Assembly (NCBI GenBank): GCA_030616165.1
Contig: JAUWXV010000246.1
Span: 1 to 5,398 of the forward strand
Length of the DNA: 5,398 bases
From: a bacterium
Lineage (GTDB): Bacteria > SM23-31 > JAUVVT01
Direction: 5' to 3'
Shown here: positions 1-5,377 of the stretch, in pieces
Position numbering within the stretch: position 1 is the first letter of the stretch
How the letters are laid out: each line of letters begins with the position of its first letter
The notes under the pieces: model-generated
Told to the model about the DNA's origin: nothing
Databases searched by the model: none
Seen by the model: the letters and a program-made list of their open reading frames with translations, nothing else
Translations under genes and position numbers: made by a program

Positions 1-15
1 CAGTCACCGAGCTTA

Positions 16-55
16 ACAACATCGTAGTAAGCTTTTTACTTCTCCAAAATGTTGT
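16..55. repeat. nested inverted repeats upstream of the first gene
   Basis: The 7-base arms acaacat (16-22) and atgttgt (49-55) are exact reverse complements. Inside them lies a second small hairpin, agtaa (26-30) and ttact (36-40), around a 5-base loop. The atgttgtg word recurs at 116-123 in the same leader. It could be an operator or part of an upstream transcript end, but no T-run follows, so an intrinsic terminator is unlikely. In AT-rich DNA arms of this length can occur by chance. Confidence 0.3.
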
Positions 56-107
56 GGTTACAGAATCAATTACATTCAGAAATTACAAAAAAACGTCAGA
101 GAACCTA

Positions 108-125
108 AACACAATATGTTGTGTT
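108..125. promoter_or_regulatory. 7-bp palindrome, possible operator
   Basis: The sequence aacacaa-tatg-ttgtgtt is a perfect 7-base inverted repeat with a 4-base centre. It lies just upstream of, and partly overlaps, the region where a -35 element for the 149-154 TATAAT would fall, which is a typical place for a repressor or activator site. The right half shares the word atgttgtg with position 49-56. No regulator gene is present in the window, so a bound protein cannot be named. Confidence 0.35.
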
Positions 126-154
126 AACCTCAGTAAAGTAAATAGCCCTATAAT
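124..154 (+). promoter_or_regulatory. candidate sigma-70-type promoter for the first gene
   Basis: A perfect TATAAT lies at 149-154, about 50 bases before the start codon at 207. The best matching -35 word is ttaacc at 124-129 with a long 19-base spacer, so the -35 is weak. A TTGACA also occurs at 170-175, but no -10 sequence follows at the correct distance: position 193 onward is the ribosome binding site. If the organism is Bacteroidota-like, its consensus may differ, and this call would weaken. Confidence 0.3.
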
Positions 155-206
155 TTTAATTAAAAACTTTTGACAATACGCAATATTCAAATAGGAGGAG
201 AGGACA

Positions 207-1226
207 ATGAATAAAATGCAACTAATTTCAGAAGTAACACCCGGCAAAGGTTTAACACGTCGTAAGTTTTTAGCTGGATTGGCAGCAGTAGGAGTAGTTA
301 CCAATTTTAATCCAAGCGGTTTAATTAGAAAAAAACAAACAACAAGCACTCGTCGTGTCTCTGTTTGCATTTTTTCAAAGCACTTGCAGTGGCTTGGGTA
401 CGAGGGAATGGCTGAGACTGCGGCTGAAGTCGGCTTTGATGGTGTTGCATTGACTGTCAGACCTGGGGGTCATGTTCTTCCGGAGAGAGCAGAAGACGAT
501 CTTCCCAAAGCCGCAGAGGCTGTGAAAAAAGTAGGTATTGAAATTTCGATGATGACGTCAAGAATCACAGACCCTGATGACCAAAATACAGAAAAGATAT
601 TACGAACAGCATCAAAATTAGGAATCACCCATTATAGATTTGGATATTGGTATTACGACGAAAAAATGAGTGTTCTTGACAAATTGAAAGAGGTGAAGTC
701 GAAAATGCGCGGTCTTGCAGAGATGAATAAAAAGTACAGAATCTTTGGGGGAAATCAAAATCACACACGTGAGAGATACGTTGGCTCATCTATATGGGAT
801 ATATGGGAGCTTATCAGAGATTTAGACCCTAAATGGATCGGTTTTCAATTCGATACTGGAAACGCTTTTGCCGAGGGTGCTGGAGGATCATGGAAAACAA
901 ATGCTCGTCTTGCAGCAGCGCACACCAAAATGATGGCAGTGAAAACTCAAGCAGTATGGGGAGACCCAGAATGGAAAAAGAACATAAGAAAGAGTGGGAA
1001 AAGTGGAAAAATTCTTACCCCTGATGAATTGATATGGTATTTCAGATTATTGAAAAAAACCGGATTTTCCGGACCCATCTCTACACATTATGAGTTCCTT
1101 GGCTTGGGAGGAGCAGAAACTGATAAAAGAAAAATAACAGGGACAACAAAGAAAGGAGTATTAAAAATTCTTCAGAGAAATCTAAAAATACTGCGAGAAA
1201 TGTTGAGCAAAGCAGAATTGATATAA
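207..1226 (+). CDS. Tat-exported sugar phosphate isomerase/epimerase-like TIM-barrel protein
   Basis: This 339-residue protein looks like a xylose-isomerase-like TIM barrel (AP endonuclease family 2 fold), a group that isomerises or epimerises sugars and related compounds using a divalent metal. Residues 17-31 (TRRKFLAGLAAVGVV) form a twin-arginine signal with R18-R19, so the enzyme is predicted to be exported folded to the periplasm. The mature part starts near residue 45. Candidate active-site positions are GNQNH (182-186), FDTGNA (215-220, D216), H239 and the THYEF strand (293-297, E296). The pattern of QNH followed by a WDIWELIRDLDPKWIG helix-strand is, from memory, typical of a subfamily common in Planctomycetes and Bacteroidota with unknown substrate. 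The start is supported by AGGAGG at 193-198, 8 bases upstream. The enolase-type gene follows 94 bases downstream and is probably co-transcribed. Fold call is firm; the reaction is not known. Confidence 0.87.
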   Translation: MNKMQLISEVTPGKGLTRRKFLAGLAAVGVVTNFNPSGLIRKKQTTSTRRVSVCIFSKHLQWLGYEGMAETAAEVGFDGVALTVRPGGHVLPERAEDDLPKAAEAVKKVGIEISMMTSRITDPDDQNTEKILRTASKLGITHYRFGYWYYDEKMSVLDKLKEVKSKMRGLAEMNKKYRIFGGNQNHTRERYVGSSIWDIWELIRDLDPKWIGFQFDTGNAFAEGAGGSWKTNARLAAAHTKMMAVKTQAVWGDPEWKKNIRKSGKSGKILTPDELIWYFRLLKKTGFSGPISTHYEFLGLGGAETDKRKITGTTKKGVLKILQRNLKILREMLSKAELI

Positions 1227-1308
1227 CTATTTTTTGAAAAAAATTATTTTAATACATTTATCAAATTCTAAATTAAAATTAGGGGAAAAGAAATAAGTAT
1301 TTAAATTT

Positions 1309-1315
1309 AGAGGGG
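1309..1315 (+). promoter_or_regulatory. ribosome binding site of the enolase-superfamily gene
   Basis: The purine-rich agagggg lies 5 bases before the ATG at 1321 and supports that start. The 94-base gap before it (1227-1320) is almost wholly A and T, and I see no GC-rich hairpin or convincing terminator in it, which favours read-through from the first gene. Confidence 0.6.
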
Positions 1316-1320
1316 ATATT

Positions 1321-2739
1321 ATGAAAATTGAAGATGAAACTAACAAACGAGGTATTTCTCGTCGGCAATTTCTAGTAAGGGCTGGAGCTATTGCTAATCT
1401 TTCAATGGTGGGTTTGACAAGTTGCAAATCTAATATTGAAAAAAAGGAGAACTCTACATCGATAAAAATAAAGCACGTAGATTCCAACTTCGAAAGAGAA
1501 CCTTTAATAAGACCTTTTGGTTTTAAAGGGATATATCAAAATGAGTTCTGGGTATCGGCAGCACTTCTTGAGAGCGATTCCGGGAACAAACAGGTTGGAC
1601 TTATGACGCAATGTTTGGCATGGTCTGATATAGATGTATTTCTGGCTCATTCTGAAGCCGGCGGAAATTTACTGTTATACTTGACATTGGAGCATGCATT
1701 GCAGGAAATCAAGGGGACAACATTCGGCAATCCTATTGAGCTTCAGGACACCATCCTGAACAGTATACACGAGTATGGCAAGAAGATTACTGAAAACAAA
1801 AAACTGAGGATGACCTTTACCTTAAGTTCATTAGTTGCTTTAGATAATGCAGCGTGGATGCTTTATGCACAAGAAAATAATATTCCCAATTTTGATGAGA
1901 TGATACCAGAAGAGTTCAGGCCTGCTTTGTCACACAAACACAAGAGAGTTGCACACGTTCCATTAATGTCTTATGCCGTTCCCTTGAGCGAGATAAAAGA
2001 TGCGGTGAACCAGGGATACTTTTTTATGAAAATAAAGATTGGCAGACCCGGAACTCAAGAGGAGATGCTGGAGGGAGACAAAGCAAGAATTGAGGCTATT
2101 CATAAACTTATAGGGCATATCAGGACACCCCACACGGAAAATGGGAAACTTCCTTACTACTTTGACGCCAATGGCAGATATGAAAAAAAGGAAACATTAC
2201 AACGGCTGTTGGACCACGCTAAGAAAGTCGGGATGTTTGACCAGATTGCAGTCATTGAAGAACCCTTTCCAGAAGAGGCTGATATAGAGGTGGGTGATTT
2301 AGGTGTAAGAATCGCAGCGGATGAAAGTGCACATACAGCCGAAGATGTGAAAAAGAGAATACAAATGGGTTATGGAGCGATTGCTTTGAAATCGGCTGCC
2401 AAAACACTCAGTATGACTTTGAGGATGGCAAAAGTTGCTTATGAAAACAATATTCCTTGTTTCCTGGCTGACTTAACATGCACACCAATTTTGGTCGATT
2501 GGAATAAGAATGTAGCGGCACGGCTGACTCCATTTCCAGGTCTTAAAGATATGGGGTTATTAGAGTCAAATGGACATCAAAACTATGTGCGATGGAAAGA
2601 ACTAATCAATTATCATTCTTATCCGAATGGTTCATGGATAGAGTCAAAGAACGGCTTGTATCATCTTGATAAGGATTTTTATGAAAAAAGCGGCGGGATT
2701 CTAAAATCTTCAGAACATTATCTAAACTTGTTTCATTAA
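1321..2739 (+). CDS. Tat-exported enolase-superfamily lipoprotein (mandelate racemase/muconate lactonizing enzyme type)
   Basis: This 472-residue protein carries the acid-base and metal residues of the muconate-lactonizing/dipeptide-epimerase branch of the enolase superfamily, whose members abstract a proton alpha to a carboxylate. Visible in order: KIKIG (237-241, the K-x-K motif at K237 and K239), DAN (282-284, D282 metal ligand), IEEP (312-315, E313), ADES (333-336, D334) and ALKS (355-358, K357 as opposite-face base). The set is complete, so an active enzyme is expected. The C-terminal FLADLTC (381-387) does not show the D-x-D of Ala-Glu epimerases, so the substrate is open. Residues 13-35 hold a twin-arginine motif (SRRQFL, R14-R15) followed by a lipobox LTSC (32-35), predicting a Tat-exported, lipid-anchored protein. 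That location is unusual, since most characterised superfamily members are cytoplasmic. It is probably in one operon with the upstream gene. Confidence 0.87.
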   Translation: MKIEDETNKRGISRRQFLVRAGAIANLSMVGLTSCKSNIEKKENSTSIKIKHVDSNFEREPLIRPFGFKGIYQNEFWVSAALLESDSGNKQVGLMTQCLAWSDIDVFLAHSEAGGNLLLYLTLEHALQEIKGTTFGNPIELQDTILNSIHEYGKKITENKKLRMTFTLSSLVALDNAAWMLYAQENNIPNFDEMIPEEFRPALSHKHKRVAHVPLMSYAVPLSEIKDAVNQGYFFMKIKIGRPGTQEEMLEGDKARIEAIHKLIGHIRTPHTENGKLPYYFDANGRYEKKETLQRLLDHAKKVGMFDQIAVIEEPFPEEADIEVGDLGVRIAADESAHTAEDVKKRIQMGYGAIALKSAAKTLSMTLRMAKVAYENNIPCFLADLTCTPILVDWNKNVAARLTPFPGLKDMGLLESNGHQNYVRWKELINYHSYPNGSWIESKNGLYHLDKDFYEKSGGILKSSEHYLNLFH

Positions 2740-2778
2740 TAATATATAATCGTTAATTTTATTTTCATATGAGGTACA

Positions 2779-2860
2779 TTGGTATAGACAGCGATCTTGA
2801 GGTTATAAGTTAGGCTATGATGAAGAAGGATTGGCTGCAGGGCCTTGGCATAAATTTTTT
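2779..2860 (+). pseudogene. tail fragment A of a PorV/UPF0164-like outer-membrane barrel (frameshifted)
   Basis: Reading from 2801 to 2842 gives GYKLGYDEEGLAAG, which matches GYKVNYDEEGMSAG in the fragment at 4883-5116 at 10 of 14 positions. Upstream, ttggtata followed by gacagc (2779-2792) matches ttggtataaacagc of the fragment at 4541-4735, but that piece is in another frame, so bases have been lost around 2793-2800. After 2842 one extra base shifts the frame again: ctt ggc ata aat ttt (2844-2858) would read LGINF. There is no start codon or ribosome binding site. It is a decayed relic of the C-terminal part of a beta-barrel gene, sitting between the enolase-type and ceramidase-type genes. 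The PorV assignment relies on recognising the ALRxGYK..YDEEG pattern, and on the clearer copy C. Confidence 0.6.
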
Positions 2861-2871
2861 AAAATTCTATG

Positions 2872-2892
2872 TTTCTCTGCACCTCTGCGATG
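2872..2892. repeat. fragment resembling a widespread dispersed CTCTGCxxCTCTGCG intergenic sequence
   Basis: The two CTCTGC words at 2875-2880 and 2884-2889 lie within tttctctgcacctctgcgat. On the minus strand this reads HRRGAEK. From memory, very similar sequences occur between genes in many unrelated bacteria and are often translated as an RRGAE/AEAQRRRE-like N-terminal extension of GxxExxY proteins. No GxxExxY gene is present here. It abuts tail fragment A, so both may have entered or been trapped in the same gap. It is short, and similarity is judged by eye only. Confidence 0.35.
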
Positions 2893-2947
2893 GAAAAGAA
2901 TTGAATAAAGGTGAGAATTAATATATTTAATTAACAATAACAATATG

Positions 2948-2955
2948 AAGGAGGT
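2948..2955 (+). promoter_or_regulatory. ribosome binding site that fixes the ceramidase-like start at 2960
   Basis: AAGGAGGT is a near-perfect Shine-Dalgarno sequence 4-5 bases before the ATG at 2960. An in-frame ATG at 2945 lies directly upstream of and adjoining this site, so it would place the Shine-Dalgarno inside the coding region. It has no ribosome binding site of its own. The start at 2960 is therefore preferred, removing five residues (MKEVK) from the longest reading. Confidence 0.8.
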
Positions 2956-2959
2956 AAAA

Positions 2960-4492
2960 ATGTTACGATTAGTATTGAAAATTACGGGAAGATTATTAAT
3001 TTTTTTTATTTTAGTTATAATCATAGAGTTAATTGATTTCTCCAACGCTAAAGCTTCATCTTTACTCGCTGGAGTAGCTAAAATAAATATTACTAAAGAT
3101 GAACCAACAGCATTAGTTAATGATCCACTGTATGTCAAAGCATTGGTATTAGATGATGGGAAAACAAAGGCAGTTATTATCACAATAGACATCGGAGGAG
3201 TACAATATAAGTTTTTATCAGAAGTACGAAGTCGGATTCAGAAGGAATTAAAGATAGATGGAAACAATGTTTTGATAAATTCTTCTCATAACCATCATGT
3301 CAACAATCAATTGGCTGAAGATTATATTGATAGGACTGTGAGGGCTGTGAAGGAGGCTGCTCAAAATATGGTAAGAGTTAAGATTGGCGCAGGTAAAGGA
3401 CGTGAGGATAGAATTACAATGAACCGCAGACTCAAGTTAAAAAATGGAAAAGAATGGACTATTCGACGAGCTATTCCCTGTCCCGAGGATGAAGAAATTG
3501 TAGATATAGCAGAAGCATTTGATCCAGAAATAGGAATTCTCCGTATAGACAGAACTAATGGGAAACCTCTGGCAGTGGTTTACAATTTTGCTGTACATGC
3601 ATATGGCGGTGTTCCGAATAAAGGAGCAACAGCATGTTCTCCGGGATTTGCATCCAAGACGATTGAAGATAATTTGGGCAACGGCGCCGTAGCACTCTTT
3701 TTACAGGGGGCTGCGGGTGATATTACACCCATTGTCTATAAAGATACCAACGCTCCCAGACCGGCAGCAGAACTAGGTACTAAGTTAGGTTTGAGTACAC
3801 TGGCGGCTTTAAAAAATATACCTATGAAGAATGACGGAAGTATAAAAGTTATTAGAGAAGATATAACATTTCCGGTAAGAACAGATATTCCAGAACGTAT
3901 TGATTCTCTGGAAGCCCAGAAAAAGACAATCTTGGATTATTTTAAAGGAATCGGTTGTGGAGCCCATGGTGCCGGTACGAGCTTGAACTTTAAATCATTT
4001 TTACCCCTTTATATAAAATATATTATGTCCCCTGAATTTCCCTCATATTATTCCTATAGGTACTTACAGGAAGAAAAGATAGGCAGTAATGACCTTGAAA
4101 TGCTGGATTCCGATAATAGAAGAGATGTGCAAAAATATCTGAGTAATATTTATGCAATGGAGAGATTAATTAAAATTGAGGCAAATCTGGGACGTTTAAG
4201 GAGTAGGATCACAAAAGGCCCTATTTCAACTGAAATACAAGGCATGAAGATAGGGGACTTTGTCCTTATAACACATCCTGGGGAAGTGTTTGCTCAAGTT
4301 GGATTAAATATTAAAAAACTATCACCATACGAAAACACCTTTATTTCAGGCTATTCGAACGGTAGAGTCGGCTATGCTCCAACAGTTGATGCATATGACG
4401 GAGAAGCATATGAAGCTTCCGGATCTCAATTAGCTCCGGAATGGCAAGCGATTTATGAGAAAAAAGCCTTAGAAATAATTAATAAAATGTGA
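2960..4492 (+). CDS. secreted neutral/alkaline ceramidase-like hydrolase (N-terminal domain family)
   Basis: This 510-residue protein belongs to the neutral/alkaline non-lysosomal ceramidase domain family, whose characterised members are zinc amidases that cut the N-acyl bond of ceramide. Residues 1-33 are a signal peptide: basic MLRLVLKITGR, then a long hydrophobic stretch, with likely cleavage near SNAKA (28-32). Family landmarks seen: AGVAKINITKDEP (37-49) at the mature N-terminus, the SSHNHH zinc-site segment (108-113, H110/H112), NFAVHAYGG (209-217, H213), QGAAGDITP (249-257), HPGEVF (439-444, E442) and GYSNGRVGYAPT (464-475, Y472). The position of the catalytic serine of characterised ceramidases (GDxSPN) is threonine here (T256). 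The C-terminal immunoglobulin-like domain of true ceramidases is absent, as in many short bacterial members. Fold and zinc site are well supported; ceramide as substrate is not. It is 220 bases after the enolase-type gene and may have its own promoter. Confidence 0.85.
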   Translation: MLRLVLKITGRLLIFFILVIIIELIDFSNAKASSLLAGVAKINITKDEPTALVNDPLYVKALVLDDGKTKAVIITIDIGGVQYKFLSEVRSRIQKELKIDGNNVLINSSHNHHVNNQLAEDYIDRTVRAVKEAAQNMVRVKIGAGKGREDRITMNRRLKLKNGKEWTIRRAIPCPEDEEIVDIAEAFDPEIGILRIDRTNGKPLAVVYNFAVHAYGGVPNKGATACSPGFASKTIEDNLGNGAVALFLQGAAGDITPIVYKDTNAPRPAAELGTKLGLSTLAALKNIPMKNDGSIKVIREDITFPVRTDIPERIDSLEAQKKTILDYFKGIGCGAHGAGTSLNFKSFLPLYIKYIMSPEFPSYYSYRYLQEEKIGSNDLEMLDSDNRRDVQKYLSNIYAMERLIKIEANLGRLRSRITKGPISTEIQGMKIGDFVLITHPGEVFAQVGLNIKKLSPYENTFISGYSNGRVGYAPTVDAYDGEAYEASGSQLAPEWQAIYEKKALEIINKM

Positions 4493-4540
4493 TTGCTTTT
4501 CTTTAAAAGGATAACAATATTGTATTGAAGTTTATATTAG

Positions 4541-4735
4541 TTAGATTTTGTGGGAAATGAGGACCTTGGTATAAACAGCATAGCTTTGAGAGGAGGTTAA
4601 AAGTTAGGTTATGATAAAGAGTCCTGGGCATTTGGATTTGGTATAAATGCATATGGTGTGAGGATAGACTATGCTGTTCAGAACTTTGGTATTTTTGACA
4701 CTGTAACTACCGGGTCTTTTGGAATTAATTTTTAA
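4541..4735 (+). pseudogene. tail fragment B of a PorV/UPF0164-like outer-membrane barrel (internal stop)
   Basis: One frame reads GNEDLGINSIALRGG (4553-4597), then a TAA at 4598-4600 exactly where the other copies have a Tyr codon, then KLGYDKESWAFGFGINAY and on to a final GSFGINF before the stop at 4733-4735. Alternating hydrophobic and polar residues and the terminal Phe fit the last strands of an outer-membrane beta-barrel, including the C-terminal aromatic recognised by the BAM machinery. The stretch VRIDYAVQNFGIFDTV corresponds to IKLDYSYSDLGVFNTV of copy C. There is no start codon with a ribosome binding site, an upstream stop at 4538, and only about 60 residues of an expected 300 or more, so it is a relic. 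It begins about 50 bases after the ceramidase-like gene. Confidence 0.68.
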
Positions 4736-4882
4736 GAAATTCTATTTTAAAGGAAAAAACTTAGGGATGTTGAAAAAAAATATTTATGATTTTAGGCTCT
4801 TTTAGTAGACATTCCTTTTTTCCTTTTTTTTTTATTTTTTCTTTATTTAAACAATTTCTTCCATCAATTATTAATTTAATAT
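4736..4882. other. non-coding AT-rich spacer with T-rich tract and weak inverted repeat
   Basis: No gene is visible between tail fragments B and C. The plus strand has an all-pyrimidine run of 22 bases at 4812-4833, followed after single A bases by more T runs to 4848. The 11-base word aaaggaaaaaa (4749-4759) is the exact reverse complement of ttttttccttt (4816-4826), with a 56-base loop. Because both arms are almost homopolymers this may be chance, although a weak transcript end is possible. Confidence 0.4.
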
Positions 4883-5116
4883 TTGATAATTTATCATAAA
4901 TATTTAAGAATTCATCTCGGAGGTGAATACAGGTTTATGAATAATATGTTAGCGCTTAGGGCTGGTTATAAAGTTAATTATGATGAGGAAGGCATGAGTG
5001 CAGGAATTGGCTTTAGAAAAAATATTGTAGGGACGAACATCAAGTTAGACTATTCTTATTCTGATCTTGGTGTATTTAATACTGTAAACAGAATCTCTAT
5101 TGGGGCTTCATTTTAA
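4883..5116 (+). pseudogene. tail fragment C of a PorV/UPF0164-like outer-membrane barrel (frame intact)
   Basis: The open frame encodes 77 residues if begun at the TTG at 4883, but homology starts near HLGGEYRF (residues 11-18). It continues through NNMLALRAGYKVNYDEEG (20-37) to VNRISIGASF at the C-terminus. This is the characteristic end of PorV/UPF0164-type outer-membrane barrels, proteins of usually 300 or more residues, so only the last strands are present. TTG 4883 has no ribosome binding site. An ATG at 4937 has GGAGGTGA at 4919-4926, but those bases are also the conserved GGE codons, so the apparent site is probably a coincidence. There is no signal peptide from either start, which a real outer-membrane protein would need. 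It is best read as a truncated gene remnant that has kept its frame; a small expressed protein cannot be excluded. A strong terminator follows 44 bases later. Confidence 0.65.
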
Positions 5117-5159
5117 TAAGAGAAGAGTTTTTTTATATTATTAATGCTTGTTAAATAGG

Positions 5160-5207
5160 GATAGGGATTACTTGTAAGCAAATGTGCTTGTTAATCCCTA
5201 TCTTTTT
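5160..5207 (+). terminator. strong intrinsic terminator after tail fragment C
   Basis: The 11-base arms gatagggatta (5160-5170) and taatccctatc (5192-5202) pair perfectly. An inner stem aagca (5176-5180) with tgctt (5185-5189) closes on the loop aatg. The hairpin is followed directly by TTTTT (5203-5207) and ATT. This is a good rho-independent terminator on the plus strand. It probably served the complete barrel gene whose tail remains at 4883-5116, and now isolates the gene at 5378 from upstream transcription. Confidence 0.85.
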
Positions 5208-5285
5208 ATTTAGCATTACTATTATAAGGCAATGATGGCTTATTAGTTTTTGAAGAATAAAAAGAATAACTATCTAACTAAAAAT

Positions 5286-5316
5286 TTAGTAACATTGGGT
5301 CTGGCATTATAATTGT
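5286..5316 (+). promoter_or_regulatory. candidate promoter for the gene at 5378
   Basis: A perfect TATAAT lies at 5308-5313 with only a poor -35 word (ttagta, 5286-5291, 16-base spacer). The same bases also fit a sigma-54-like layout: TGGCA (5302-5306) and TTG (5313-5315), with GG at 5303-5304 and GT, rather than GC, after the usual 10-base gap. Its location downstream of a terminator and about 65 bases before the next start codon supports a promoter in this stretch, but not which type. Confidence 0.35.
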
Positions 5317-5377
5317 TTTAAAAAATTATTTAAATTAATAATTCCTAAAAAACGTTTAAAGAGGAGAAAAAGATATT

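Noticed and set aside
3-173. Frame open from the left edge to a TGA at 171-173, about 56 codons, possibly the end of an upstream gene
   Set aside because: The translation shows no recognisable motif or domain-like pattern, the region contains several inverted repeats and a TATAAT, and an open frame of this size can arise by chance. Sequence left of the window would decide.
170-175. TTGACA as a -35 box for the first gene
   Set aside because: The matching -10 position falls on the AGGAGG ribosome binding site with no TATAAT-like sequence.
83-370. Minus-strand open frame of 95 codons
   Set aside because: It overlaps the well-supported first gene and its promoter region, and its translation resembles no protein known to me.
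833-1024. Plus-strand open frame of 63 codons inside the first gene
   Set aside because: It is an out-of-frame shadow of the isomerase-like gene, with Ser/Cys-rich low-complexity translation.
1227-1487. Minus-strand open frame of 86 codons
   Set aside because: It lies opposite the start of the enolase-type gene and reflects A-rich sequence; no motif is visible.
2745-2750. TATAAT after the enolase-type gene as a promoter
   Set aside because: No -35 word occurs at a usable distance; the nearest TTG is only 11 bases away. The whole area is AT-rich.
2901-2927. ttgaat (2901-2906) and tatatt (2922-2927) as a promoter for the ceramidase-like gene
   Set aside because: The spacer is only 15 bases and similar words are expected by chance in this AT-rich stretch. 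A promoter may be here, but the sequence does not single it out.
2945-2959. Upstream ATG at 2945 as the ceramidase-like start
   Set aside because: The AAGGAGGT site lies downstream of this ATG and is correctly placed for the ATG at 2960; nothing supports initiation at 2945.
2815-3192. Minus-strand open frame of 125 codons containing HRRGAEKH
   Set aside because: Most of it is antisense to the ceramidase-like gene. Only the short RRGAEK part is of interest, and it is reported as a dispersed intergenic motif rather than a protein.
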